A stretch of 52,107 nucleotides of DNA from JBDNFP01 sp041689775 (GTDB lineage Bacteria; Bacteroidota; Bacteroidia; Cytophagales; Spirosomataceae). Location: the NCBI GenBank assembly GCA_041689775.1, contig JBDNFP010000496.1, positions 1-52,107 of the forward strand, read 5' to 3'. Shown piece after piece: positions 16,990 through 25,697 of the stretch; positions within the stretch are counted from its first letter, which is position 1; every line of letters starts with the position of its first letter. The position numbers were made by a program, and so were the translations under genes. The notes under the pieces are model-generated. The model saw only the letters and a list, made by a program, of their open reading frames with translations, was not told where the DNA came from and ran no database searches.

Positions 16990-17634
16990 TTAGTCTCTCG
17001 CTGTCATAGACTTAGGAGCTACCAAAGATACGTTCAATACAATATCGTCAGAAACTACCATTTCCTTCATCGGGTGCGTAAAAGCAACATCGTATTTTCT
17101 GCGATCAAATGTAAGATCACCCGTCATTTTCACCATACCGTTCTCTTCGGAAATAACCACATTTTCAACTTTCTCCGGATTCGTTTTACCACGAACGGTT
17201 AGGTTACCCATTATTGATGCGCTATCAGAACCCGTAATTTCGAAAGTAGCCGTTGGGTATTCCTCTACGTTAAAGAAATCGCCTGATGAAAGATGTCCCA
17301 CAAGTTTTTCCGGTGTCCGGTCTTCCTCCGGCTTAAAATTATCATCCGTTGGTTTAATCGTCATCAGGTTTACAACGAAGGTCCCGCCGGTAATTTTCCC
17401 ATCCGCAACCGTTACATTCCCAGAGTTTAACTTTACGGTACCACTATGATCGTACATTCCAACCATTGTACCTTTCCACATTACTGCACTAGCCGATGTG
17501 TCAACCAGTACAGTTCCGTCGCTCAGGACCATCGCATCTGCGGTTGTCTCTTCGGAGGATTCTTTTGAGCTACAAGAAATAAGTAAAAGTGTAGCGGCGC
17601 TAAGCAGCGCAATTGAGAGTATTCTAAATTTCAT
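16990..17634 (-). CDS. YceI-family lipoprotein
   Basis: A 214-residue lipoprotein: signal MKFRILSIALLSAATLLLIS followed by a lipobox Cys and a Ser/Glu-rich linker. The YceI domain (about 45-212) is an elongated lipocalin-like barrel that binds long-chain isoprenoids or other lipids. Family hallmarks are visible: DHSGTVKLNSGNV, the HLSSGDFFNVEEYPTATFEI segment near residues 113-132, and LTFDRRKYDV near the end. It forms a monocistronic unit with its own terminator. Confidence 0.85.
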   Translation of the reverse strand: MKFRILSIALLSAATLLLISCSSKESSEETTADAMVLSDGTVLVDTSASAVMWKGTMVGMYDHSGTVKLNSGNVTVADGKITGGTFVVNLMTIKPTDDNFKPEEDRTPEKLVGHLSSGDFFNVEEYPTATFEITGSDSASIMGNLTVRGKTNPEKVENVVISEENGMVKMTGDLTFDRRKYDVAFTHPMKEMVVSDDIVLNVSLVAPKSMTARD

Positions 17635-17777
17635 AAAGTTTATAGTGTTAATTTTCTATACAATAACGTATATACCCCTATAACTAAACTCTGCGCGACT
17701 TGGTTTCATTAAATCCGCACATAAGGTGCTCATAATCAAATAAACCCCGCTACATTCTGATAGGAAAGGCAACTGGT

Positions 17778-20132
17778 CTATCTAAGCTTTTCTTCAAATA
17801 ATTTCAATATACGCTTATACTCATCCGTCCACGAAGATGGCTCCGCAAAACCATGGTCTTCCATGGGGTAGGCGGCCAGCTCCCAATTATCTTTTCCGAG
17901 CTCAATTAATCGCTGGGACAAACGGGCAACATCCTGAAAATGTACGTTTACGTCCACCATTCCGTGACAAATAAGTAAGTTATTTTTCAGTCCGGCGGCG
18001 TGGTAGATCGGGGAGCTTTTGTGGTATGCCAAACTATCCGTTTGTGGCTCATTCAGGATATTGGAAGTATAAGGGTGATTATAGGCGGCCCAATCGGTTA
18101 CCGGGCGCAGGGCCGCCCCGGCTTTGAATACATCGGGGGCAGTAAATAGTCCCATCAGGGTTATAAATCCACCGTACGAGCCGCCATACACTCCTATTTT
18201 ACCCGCGTTAATTCCGTACTTTTTTACCAGCCACTTGGCTCCGTCTACGTTATCGCTTAAATCCTTTCCGCCCATAAACCGGTAGATTCCGGTCCGCCAG
18301 TCACGACCATAACCCGCGCTAGCCCGGTAATCCATATCGAGTACGGTATAGCCTTTGTCGGTTAGTAGGTTGTGGAACATATATTCCCGGAAGTAATTAC
18401 TCCACCACAAATGAGCGTTTTGCAAATAACCCGCGCCGTGGACAAAAATAACCGCCCGTCCGTTCGATTTCTTGGGCTCATACACACGAGCGTACACGTC
18501 CGCTCCGTCAGAAGCCTTGAAGGTAATCACCTTGGCTTCCCGCCAGGGATAGGCACGAAACGCCTCCGTAGTGGAGGTAGTGAATTTTTCGGCCTTGGCT
18601 CCGGTCTTGTTTTCCCGCAGATATAATTCCCAGGGTGAATTGCTATTCGAGTAGCGAATCGCCAGTTGAGTCTCATCGGGTGATAACTGCACATCGTGCG
18701 CTCCTTTCCCTTCGGTTAATTTCACCCTTGGACCACCAGTAATCGCCATGCGGTAATAGTGCTGCTCGCCGGGGTGTACCTCATTGGTCGTCAAATAAAA
18801 CGTTTGCTTATCCTTGGAAAGTTGTACCGACTGAACCTCAAACTTCCCTTTGGTTAGTTGGGTTTTGACTCCGATTTTTACGTCCAAGCGGTACAAGTGA
18901 GAGTACCCATCGGCTTCACTCTGAAAGTAAATAGTGGTGTTATTGATCCAACCCAACTCACCCGCACTCAGAGCGTAGCCACCAACACCGGGGCCACCCA
19001 CCCAAGCCTCGTCGCGTTGGCGGTCAAGTAAATTCAAGGAAAGCGAATCAAGATTAAAGCCCATGATCCAACGGTCTTTGTTATCCATCGAACGCACCAC
19101 CACCACGGCATTTAGCCCGTCTTCCGACCAGAAAGGACCTTGCACCGCTACGTCCCGTATTTTCTTTTTCCAGAGTGAATCTTGTTTGGGGTAATCTTTC
19201 AGGTAATCGGGTTTATCGCTTATACCCTCAATCTTTTTGGTACTCACCTGCCGGGCGGTATCACCTTTAATATCGTACACCCAAAACTCATATTCCGTGG
19301 CAGGAACACCTACCTTAGTCCGCGCGGGCAAATCTTCGGTAAATCCTGATTGCGTTATGTAATTGGGTACGATAGTATTTTTTGAAGACTTATCGGCTTT
19401 GCTGAGCCGGTAGGTTACAAATCGGCCATCAGGACTTAGTTGCTGACCTGATACCCGCTTTTCTTCCAGATAAATTTCTTTTGGTCGGGTGGGCTTTTCC
19501 GCCTCAGTTATCTTTTTGCCCGCGTCTTTTTTATCCTTGCGCTCTTTCAGAATCTGGAACATTCCCAACTGATCTTGTTCCAGCCATTTTTCCTGATCTG
19601 ATTTTTTTGCTTCTGATTTCTTAGTGCCATTCCGAAAGTCGGTATGCTGAACCAATAAACCCGAGGCCAAGGCAATACTGAATAGATTATTATTCTTTTC
19701 GAAGAGAATTCGTTGCTCATCCCCGCTAAACGACACATTCTCCTCACTTTCTACGGTATTAGTCAGTTGTCTAATTTGGAAAGTGCGGCAATCTAACAGG
19801 TACAAATCACCATTTTTTACGTATACTTTCAACGTTTTCAGGCGGTTATAGACGCCGCGCTGTGAGGGTAGTTGTTTTCGAATTTCGGGCGCTACTTTGA
19901 CGTTTTTTTTATCTGCCAAAGTATATTGATACAACGAATCACCTTCATTGGCATCCGGATTCCAATCAAAATAAATCGTTTTAGAGTCTTCGCTCCAATA
20001 CACACTACCGGGCGATGTTCCGACCCAGGTTTTGGGGTCTTGCATAATTTTCTCGACCGTTAATTGGGCGTATAGTGGCGAACTAATTGCCAAAAAGAGG
20101 GCTATCCAAAAAGACTGTACTGTTTTTCTCAT
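17778..20132 (-). CDS. S9-family prolyl oligopeptidase / dipeptidyl peptidase IV-like
   Basis: A 784-residue exported serine peptidase. The signal peptide ends with PLYAQ (about 23). An N-terminal beta-propeller (to about 530) is followed by the alpha/beta-hydrolase domain. The triad is visible: nucleophile in GGSYGG near residue 652, Asp in MVDVNVHFQD near 726 and His in EDHGFAEP near 758. The enzyme should cleave short peptides in the periplasm. A Lys/Glu-rich insert in the propeller (KERKDKKDAGKKITEAEK) is unusual in composition. Single gene, divergent from the helicase gene. Confidence 0.88.
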   Translation of the reverse strand: MRKTVQSFWIALFLAISSPLYAQLTVEKIMQDPKTWVGTSPGSVYWSEDSKTIYFDWNPDANEGDSLYQYTLADKKNVKVAPEIRKQLPSQRGVYNRLKTLKVYVKNGDLYLLDCRTFQIRQLTNTVESEENVSFSGDEQRILFEKNNNLFSIALASGLLVQHTDFRNGTKKSEAKKSDQEKWLEQDQLGMFQILKERKDKKDAGKKITEAEKPTRPKEIYLEEKRVSGQQLSPDGRFVTYRLSKADKSSKNTIVPNYITQSGFTEDLPARTKVGVPATEYEFWVYDIKGDTARQVSTKKIEGISDKPDYLKDYPKQDSLWKKKIRDVAVQGPFWSEDGLNAVVVVRSMDNKDRWIMGFNLDSLSLNLLDRQRDEAWVGGPGVGGYALSAGELGWINNTTIYFQSEADGYSHLYRLDVKIGVKTQLTKGKFEVQSVQLSKDKQTFYLTTNEVHPGEQHYYRMAITGGPRVKLTEGKGAHDVQLSPDETQLAIRYSNSNSPWELYLRENKTGAKAEKFTTSTTEAFRAYPWREAKVITFKASDGADVYARVYEPKKSNGRAVIFVHGAGYLQNAHLWWSNYFREYMFHNLLTDKGYTVLDMDYRASAGYGRDWRTGIYRFMGGKDLSDNVDGAKWLVKKYGINAGKIGVYGGSYGGFITLMGLFTAPDVFKAGAALRPVTDWAAYNHPYTSNILNEPQTDSLAYHKSSPIYHAAGLKNNLLICHGMVDVNVHFQDVARLSQRLIELGKDNWELAAYPMEDHGFAEPSSWTDEYKRILKLFEEKLR

Positions 20133-20300
20133 AAATTAAGGGCTAGAATTTAGTCTGAATCTGCAATATATACTGACATTTTTGTTGAGCCAACAATTGT
20201 ATAAACAAACGAATTAAAAAAGGCCCGGAAGAACACCATTCGATTGTGGTGAGAAGTACTTATGCATCGGATACTTTCGCCAACTACCATAAATTTGGGC

Positions 20301-20308
20301 TACCTTTG
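20301..20308 (+). promoter_or_regulatory. Bacteroidota-type -7 box (TACCTTTG)
   Basis: TACCTTTG matches the TAnnTTTG consensus exactly and lies 26 bases before the ATG at 20334. If it is the helicase promoter, a start at 20262 is impossible, which supports the shorter protein. The -33 element is not clear. Confidence 0.6.
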
Positions 20309-20333
20309 GTGCCTTTCACATATAGTAATTTTC

Positions 20334-21635
20334 ATGTACCAGACAATCCTTCAAAATCTACATATCAAAGCCCTAAACCCCATGCAGGAGGCCGTATTGC
20401 CCGCCGCTCGTACGAGTGATGTGGTGGTACTTTCCCCCACGGGATCGGGTAAAACTCTGGCCTTCCTATTGGCAATACTCGAACGTATCACCGATGGGCA
20501 ATTGGGTGTTCAGGCGCTTATTGTTGTTCCTTCCCGGGAGCTCGCCATGCAAATAGAGCAAGTTTTTAAGACCATGAGTACCGGCAATAAAGTAACCTGC
20601 TGCTACGGGGGCCATGCCGTAAAAACGGAAGAAAACAGCTTACGGGAGGCACCGACGCTACTTATTGGCACACCAGGACGGGTAGCCTTTCACGTGCGGG
20701 AAGGGAATATTGATCCTACGACTATTCATACCCTGGTGTTGGATGAGTTTGACAAAGCTCTTGAAATGGGTTTTCAGTACGATATTTCTACGATCATTAA
20801 GGCAATGCCGAACCTGAAGCGACGGTTATTCACTTCGGCTACTACGCTTTCCATACAATCTGATTTCAGGGGTATTGGTGATCTGGTGGAGGTAAACTTT
20901 CTGGATAATGACAGCTACGTACCCAAGCTTCAAATGAAGGTGGTGACCACCGTTACCGCCGAAAAACTGGAAACATTGTTTTCCTTGTTGTGCGTTATTG
21001 GCAATAAACCAACCCTCGTTTTCTGCAACCACCGGGATGCCGTGGAGCGAATCAGCGAAATTCTGAACCGAAACGATTTAACGCACGCGACTTTCCACGG
21101 AGGTTTGGAACAGCCCGACCGTGAGCGCGCCCTAATGAAGTTCAGAAACGGAAGTAGCCGCATACTAGTGGTAACCGACCTTGCCTCACGTGGACTTGAT
21201 ATACCCGAGATTGAGTCCATCGTGCATTACCAGTTGCCCCTCACCGAAGATGCGTTTATCCACCGCAATGGCCGAACTGCACGTATGCACGCCACCGGAA
21301 CCGCCTATTTGCTGATTGCCGATGACGAAACCGTACCCTACCTGGAAGCTTTGCCAGAGGAGCTAGTACTTCCGAAAGTCGATAAGCTTCCGCCCCCCAC
21401 CGACTGGGAAACGCTCTACCTTTCGGCCGGTAAGAAAGATAAAATCAACAAGGTAGATATCGTTGGACTACTACTTAAAAAAGGAGGACTGGAAAAAGAC
21501 GAGCTCGGGCTCATCGAAGTGAAGGATACCATTTCGTTTGCCGCTGTAAAGCGGACTAAAATCAAAAACGTGGTAGCTTTGTTAAAGCAGGAAAAATTGA
21601 AAGGCAAAAAAATCAAATCGGATATAGCCAACTAG
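20334..21635 (+). CDS. dbpA: DEAD-box-type RNA helicase with DbpA-like RNA-binding tail
   Basis: A 433-residue ATP-dependent RNA helicase. Motifs: Q motif LNPMQEAVLPA (14-24), Walker A SPTGSGKT (34-41), Ia VPSREL (65-70), motif II DEFD (137-140) rather than DEAD, motif III TSATT, V TDLASRGLD and VI HRNGRTAR. The last 70 residues (DIVGLLLKKGGLEKDELGLIEV and onward) match the DbpA RNA-binding fold that recognises hairpin 92 of 23S rRNA, so a role in 50S assembly is likely. The ATG at 20334 is chosen over 20262 because a promoter box lies between them and the protein then begins at the Q-motif region. The DinB-like gene follows 17 bases later. Confidence 0.82.
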   Translation: MYQTILQNLHIKALNPMQEAVLPAARTSDVVVLSPTGSGKTLAFLLAILERITDGQLGVQALIVVPSRELAMQIEQVFKTMSTGNKVTCCYGGHAVKTEENSLREAPTLLIGTPGRVAFHVREGNIDPTTIHTLVLDEFDKALEMGFQYDISTIIKAMPNLKRRLFTSATTLSIQSDFRGIGDLVEVNFLDNDSYVPKLQMKVVTTVTAEKLETLFSLLCVIGNKPTLVFCNHRDAVERISEILNRNDLTHATFHGGLEQPDRERALMKFRNGSSRILVVTDLASRGLDIPEIESIVHYQLPLTEDAFIHRNGRTARMHATGTAYLLIADDETVPYLEALPEELVLPKVDKLPPPTDWETLYLSAGKKDKINKVDIVGLLLKKGGLEKDELGLIEVKDTISFAAVKRTKIKNVVALLKQEKLKGKKIKSDIAN

Positions 21636-21652
21636 TTCAAATCATTTACCTT

Positions 21653-22177
21653 ATGAAACGGTCTGACATACACCCCTTACCCCAATTTTACGATCGCTAC
21701 ATTAATTTGGTAGAAGATCTGGATTTACTCGAAGCTTTGGAAACGTACTCTCCGGAAAGTGTCTTTTCGGATACCGACGCCTTACATAATTTGGGAGATT
21801 TAATCTACGCGCCCGGCAAATGGACTATCCGGGAGGCAATTCAGCATTGTATTGATACGGAGCGCATTATGAGTTATCGCGCCTTGCGCATCGCGCGAAA
21901 TGACAAGACGCCCCTACCCGGTTTTGACGAAAATGAGTACGCGCTCAATACTACGGCCAGTTACCGGCATTTGGAAGAGCTATTGGATGAATACGATATT
22001 GTCAGGGCTTCAACCCACGCTCTTTTTCAAAGCTTTAACGAAGAAATGTTAGGTCATTCCGGCCAGGCATCCCAAATTGATATTACGGTAGGGTCACTAG
22101 GCTTCATGATTATTGGGCATTCGATTCATCACATGAATGTGATCAAGGAAAGGTATTTTCCGCTAGTAGTACAGTAG
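21653..22177 (+). CDS. DinB-family protein
   Basis: A 174-residue four-helix-bundle protein of the DinB/YfiT superfamily. Metal-ligand histidines are visible: AIQHCIDTER (about residue 66) and the C-terminal GHSIHHMNV (about 157-162). Family members are thiol-dependent transferases or uncharacterised stress proteins; the substrate here is unknown. It lies 17 bases after the helicase stop, so co-transcription is likely. Confidence 0.78.
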   Translation: MKRSDIHPLPQFYDRYINLVEDLDLLEALETYSPESVFSDTDALHNLGDLIYAPGKWTIREAIQHCIDTERIMSYRALRIARNDKTPLPGFDENEYALNTTASYRHLEELLDEYDIVRASTHALFQSFNEEMLGHSGQASQIDITVGSLGFMIIGHSIHHMNVIKERYFPLVVQ

Positions 22178-22226
22178 TTCGAATCCAAAGAAATAAAGTT
22201 TCTCCGCAGATATTTAAATTCCAGGC

Positions 22227-22283
22227 ACAAATATCACCCTTCTCCGAAGCTTTTTAGATACTTCGGAGAAGGGTGATATTTGT
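22227..22283. repeat. 23-bp perfect inverted repeat, likely bidirectional terminator
   Basis: Left arm 22227-22249 begins ACAAATATCACCC and ends CTCCGAAG. Right arm 22261-22283 is its exact reverse complement, with an 11-base loop (22250-22260). It lies 50 bases after the dinB-like stop and far from the converging mnmA stop. The stem is much longer than usual for a terminator and has no T-run outside, since its outer ends are themselves AT-rich. Confidence 0.8.
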
Positions 22284-22369
22284 AGATTTCCCCTGCCTAG
22301 GAAACTGAAAAGCTTCGTTAAAGCATAACCCCATTCTCTGGTAGAATTTGCCTTACGAGTAAGAGAGCA

Positions 22370-22498
22370 CTACTCTTTCCGCTCGCTGTGTCCCAGGCTT
22401 TTATCGGGTGTAACCCGGTCGCGGATCAGCTGTTTTAGTTCTGTGGATTCCGGAAAACACCCTTCACGCTTCCGGAACTCAAAGTATTTATTCTCCAA
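22370..22498 (-). CDS. Possible orphan small open frame or gene remnant
   Basis: A 42-codon frame with a TTG start at 22498 and a stop at 22370-22372. The peptide (ending LIRDRVTPDKSLGHSERKE) has a normal, charged, protein-like composition. An in-frame stop lies just upstream, so it is either a small gene or the 3' remnant of a decayed one. I do not recognise it. It is downstream of mnmA on the same strand. Confidence 0.25.
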   Translation of the reverse strand: MENKYFEFRKREGCFPESTELKQLIRDRVTPDKSLGHSERKE

Positions 22499-22615
22499 AC
22501 GCTACCATAAAACAGCCAGCTACCTAAGATAGGCTATAAAGTTGTTGCAGACATCGTTCATCGGTTGGATTGGAAGAGTGATCGAAAAAAATCATTCTAT
22601 CATTCCTTCAATCAA

Positions 22616-23731
22616 TCAATCATTCTGATCCTGCCGGAAACTTTTCATAATCCAACCTCCACCTACTACGTCGTCACCTTCGTAAAATACCGCAGCTTGT
22701 CCGGGTGCAATACCGTTCACGCCATCGTGGAAATTAACCCGTATTTTATCTGGACCTTCCTGAATAACAGTTGCCGGAGTACCGTCGTGCTTGTAACGCA
22801 CTTTGGATACTGTTTCCAGCGGAGCTTCCAAAGACGCATACTTCTGCATGTTTAGCTTACTGACGTACATACCATCCCGGTACAGGTCGGGTAGGTCACC
22901 CAGTACAACTTCGTTGGAGTCTTTCCGAATTTCGGTCACGAATACTGGTCTACCTAAGGCAATACCTAATCCTTTGCGTTGACCCACGGTATAAAATGGA
23001 TACCCTTCGTGCTGCCCCAAAACGGTACCATCTGCGTGCACAAAGTTACCTCCGGCTACCTGCGCTTCCAGACCCGGAACACGACGCTTCAAAAAGCCCC
23101 GGTAATCGTTATCGGGTACAAAGCATATCTCATAGCTTTCCGATTTGTTTACCAACTCCATGAATCCGCGCTCCGTAGCCATGGCCCGGATATCACTCTT
23201 GTGGAGGTGGCCCAAGGGTAGTTTCGTGCGGCTAAGGCTTTCCTGAGAAACGCCCCAAAGCACGTAGCTCTGATCTTTCCAGGCATCAACACCTTTGGAA
23301 AGAATGTGGCGGCCGTTTTCTTCCCGAATATTGGCGTAATGACCCGTGGCAATCGACTCACAGTCCAGACGATCGGCCCGACGGAGCAGAGCATCCCACT
23401 TAATGTGCGTATTGCACAGCACGCAGGGGTTCGGCGTACGCCCTTCCAGGTATTCTCCCGTAAAGTGATCAATCACGTAATCACCAAACTCAGCCCGGAT
23501 ATCAAGGATGTAGTGAGGAAAGCCCAGTTGTACCGCAATGGTACGGGCATCATTAATGGAGTCAAGTGAGCAGCAACCTGTTTCTTTCTTGGATCCTCCG
23601 CTACCGGCATAGTCCCAGGTCTTCATGGTCATGCCAATCACTTCGTATCCTTCTTCGTGGAGCATCACCGCAGCCAGTGAGCTATCAATGCCACCACTCA
23701 TGGCAACTAGTATTCTTCCGTGTTTACTCAT
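22616..23731 (-). CDS. mnmA: tRNA-specific 2-thiouridylase MnmA
   Basis: A 371-residue enzyme that thiolates U34 of tRNA Lys, Glu and Gln anticodons. The PP-loop ATPase motif SGGIDSS is at residues 12-18. The two catalytic cysteines are Cys103 (NPCVLC) and Cys203 (YEICFVPD). The C-terminal beta-barrel (about 290-365) includes VRYKHDGTPATV and APGQAAVFYEG. Length is normal for the family. The ATG at 23731 is followed directly by the usual short N terminus. Single gene, divergent from the TrpF-like gene. Confidence 0.95.
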   Translation of the reverse strand: MSKHGRILVAMSGGIDSSLAAVMLHEEGYEVIGMTMKTWDYAGSGGSKKETGCCSLDSINDARTIAVQLGFPHYILDIRAEFGDYVIDHFTGEYLEGRTPNPCVLCNTHIKWDALLRRADRLDCESIATGHYANIREENGRHILSKGVDAWKDQSYVLWGVSQESLSRTKLPLGHLHKSDIRAMATERGFMELVNKSESYEICFVPDNDYRGFLKRRVPGLEAQVAGGNFVHADGTVLGQHEGYPFYTVGQRKGLGIALGRPVFVTEIRKDSNEVVLGDLPDLYRDGMYVSKLNMQKYASLEAPLETVSKVRYKHDGTPATVIQEGPDKIRVNFHDGVNGIAPGQAAVFYEGDDVVGGGWIMKSFRQDQND

Positions 23732-23966
23732 CTCGTAATCAGCGAAGGTTCAAAGCCTTCCGATTTAATTTATATATTGTGACAAAGGAATTTGAACATT
23801 CCTCGAAGCAAAGTTAGTTCCTTTTTGGATCAGAATAGAAGTTTGTGGTAGTTTTGGGGATTCAGAAGTGAGATATAAAAAAATCATCAACTTCAAGTTC
23901 AATTCACGTCAGGGTTAACAACCAGATACTCGGGTGCTAATTTCTGAATTACTTCTTCCCTATATT

Positions 23967-24593
23967 ATGCTTACAAGTTTTGTTAAAATAAGTAACGTCA
24001 CCAATCTTTCCGACGCCCGTTACTGCGCGGGGATGGGCGTAGAGATGCTGGGTTTCTCCATCGACGAAGGATCACAGGCTTATATTTCCCCGAAGAAATT
24101 TGGAGAATTGAAAGGATGGATATCTGGCATACAGATAGTTGCCGAAACCTCAATGACCGATCCCGTAGCCTTGCTAAGCCTCCTTGAAGAGTACCCTTGC
24201 GAAGCTTTGCAGGTTTCTGACCCTGACCTTCTGCCGATTCTAAACCGGGAGCTGGACAAGCCGCTCCTACTCCGGGTCGACGTAGATCACTACGAAGCCG
24301 ACGAACTGGATGCCCTCATGGGGCGGTATAGCTCAGAAGTGACCTATTTCCTTTTGGAAAGCGATCAGAATGCCGAACTAACCAATGAGTGGAAGGATTA
24401 CATCAAGGCACTTAGCCAGGAGTACCCCATTTTACTTGGTTTTGGGTTGGATAGCCAGGATGCCGTGCTGGACGCCGTGGAAGAACTGAATATCAAGGGT
24501 ATTGCACTTCGTGGAGGGGACGAAATCCGGCCGGGTTACAAGGATTTTGGCGCCATGATGGACATTCTTGAAGCGTTGGAAGAGGATGATTGA
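23967..24593 (+). CDS. TrpF-like (phosphoribosylanthranilate isomerase-like) TIM barrel with altered catalytic residues
   Basis: A 208-residue TIM barrel clearly related to phosphoribosylanthranilate isomerase: VKISNVTNLSDARYCAGMGV at the N terminus and ALRGGDEIRPGYKDF at the C terminus mirror the family. The catalytic Cys of the KICG motif is Ser9 here (KISN). The catalytic Asp of the LLD motif is Glu131 (FLLES). It is also not beside other trp genes. It is therefore probably not a working TrpF; its real role is unknown. The ATG at 23967 gives the normal N terminus, where a GTG at 23934 would add 11 residues. Confidence 0.75.
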   Translation: MLTSFVKISNVTNLSDARYCAGMGVEMLGFSIDEGSQAYISPKKFGELKGWISGIQIVAETSMTDPVALLSLLEEYPCEALQVSDPDLLPILNRELDKPLLLRVDVDHYEADELDALMGRYSSEVTYFLLESDQNAELTNEWKDYIKALSQEYPILLGFGLDSQDAVLDAVEELNIKGIALRGGDEIRPGYKDFGAMMDILEALEEDD

Positions 24594-24711
24594 ACTACTA
24601 ATTAGTTCCTGATTCATTAAGAGGGAGAAGTATTCACCCCACAAAAACGCCATTCAACATGATCAAAAACCGATTATAAACTTCATGATAGGAGTATCTT
24701 GTATTACCCAC

Positions 24712-24719
24712 TACCTTTG
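24712..24719 (+). promoter_or_regulatory. Candidate -7 box (TACCTTTG) upstream of the pspC-like gene
   Basis: TACCTTTG fits the TAnnTTTG consensus, 95 bases before the ATG at 24814. No clear -33 element. It would drive the PspC/LiaF-like block with a leader of roughly 85-90 bases. Confidence 0.45.
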
Positions 24720-24813
24720 ATTGCAAATAAAGGGCAATTTTACTTTATTTGAAGTAAGTGTTCTTATTTGTACTGTACCTACCTTTCAACTACTTAAATA
24801 CAAAATACTCGCT

Positions 24814-25461
24814 ATGGAAAAGAGATTAACCCGAATACCCTCAGATGCCGTCTTGGGCGGCGTAGCCTCCGGAATGGCTAATTACTTTGGTATAGATACG
24901 ACCATTGTCCGGGTCTTGTGGGCGGTAGCTCTGCTACTTCCTATTCCTCCCAGCTTTTTCTGGACCACTATTGCCTACATCATTCTGTGGGCAGTTCTAC
25001 CCGAAAGTGATCCCAAAACGAATATCAATACGGCCGGTAGCTCGGCGGACAACCCTGCCCGTGAATCCTTCGGATCTAATTTTTTTACAAAAAGCTCAGA
25101 CCCCGACCGGACGGTTAAAATCCTCGGTATCGCTTTACTCGGCGTGGGTGGAATCCTTTTGCTCAATGAACTACCCTATTGGTATCAAATTCGTGAGTAT
25201 GTCTGGCCGGCTGCCCTGATTGTTGCCGGTGCCTACTTGCTGCTTCGGCAGCGCGATAAGGAGCAGTTTGACGGTGGTTTTACGTACAATCCACCACCGA
25301 CTCCTCCTACCCCTCCCGTAGAACCGGACCCGGTACCTTATCGCCCGTTTGATACGGCAAAACCAACCGACGCACCTACCTCAGAAGGATCAGAAAGTGC
25401 CGGTCCGGCTGACCCGGATGGAGAAACTGATCCCGATAGCGAGCCTCCGCAGGTTCGGTAG
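24814..25461 (+). CDS. PspC domain membrane protein
   Basis: About 215 residues. The N terminus MEKRLTRIPSDAVLGGVASG is a textbook PspC domain start (GGVxxGxA, about 1-60) with one hydrophobic segment. A second LiaF-type membrane region follows (about 112-145, ILGIALLGVGGILLLNE and YVWPAALIVAGAYLLL). The C-terminal 55 residues are Pro-, Asp- and Glu-rich and probably disordered. PspC proteins sense membrane stress. The ATG at 24814 is chosen because the conserved domain begins there. It heads a three-gene block with the two following genes. Confidence 0.82.
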   Translation: MEKRLTRIPSDAVLGGVASGMANYFGIDTTIVRVLWAVALLLPIPPSFFWTTIAYIILWAVLPESDPKTNINTAGSSADNPARESFGSNFFTKSSDPDRTVKILGIALLGVGGILLLNELPYWYQIREYVWPAALIVAGAYLLLRQRDKEQFDGGFTYNPPPTPPTPPVEPDPVPYRPFDTAKPTDAPTSEGSESAGPADPDGETDPDSEPPQVR

Positions 25462-25505
25462 TGCACACTATTCACTCATTTAACACCTCACTAATTTATA
25501 TAGCC

Positions 25506-25685
25506 ATGAATTTTCGAAATGCATTCTGGGGTATCATGCTCATTGTAGTTGGCTCCCTTTTTTTGATCGAAGAATTTTCCAATTTTGATTTTGGACGCTA
25601 CTTCCTTCCCATTATTCTGATTATATCCGGGACATTGCTGTTGGTTCGCCATCAGCTGAGCTCAGACCAAAACTCTAACATTTAA
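25506..25685 (+). CDS. Small LiaF/DUF5668-like transmembrane protein
   Basis: A 59-residue protein made of two hydrophobic helices joined by a short polar turn (FWGIMLIVVGSLFLIEEF, then YFLPIILIISGTLLLV). This is the membrane module found at the N terminus of LiaF-like proteins, here alone. It lies between the PspC gene (44 bases upstream) and the full LiaF-like protein (12 bases downstream), so it is probably part of the same complex. The ATG at 25506 is chosen over 25461 because the module starts there. Confidence 0.7.
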   Translation: MNFRNAFWGIMLIVVGSLFLIEEFSNFDFGRYFLPIILIISGTLLLVRHQLSSDQNSNI

Positions 25686-25697
25686 CCTAAGACTAAA

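Larger units (their letters stand above)
22178..22615. other. Gap between converging dinB-like and mnmA genes
   Basis: This 438-bp gap contains a long perfect hairpin at 22227-22283 (listed separately) and a small orphan open frame at 22370-22498. Just before the mnmA stop there is a run of ATCATTC/AATCAATCAATCATT short tandem units (about 22590-22625). Otherwise I see nothing. Confidence 0.5.

Noticed and set aside
20262..20333. Upstream start for the RNA helicase
   Set aside because: A TACCTTTG promoter box lies within this stretch and helicase homology begins at 20334.
23934..23966. Longer N terminus for the TrpF-like protein from GTG
   Set aside because: The added residues precede the conserved barrel start and have no family match; the ATG at 23967 fits better.
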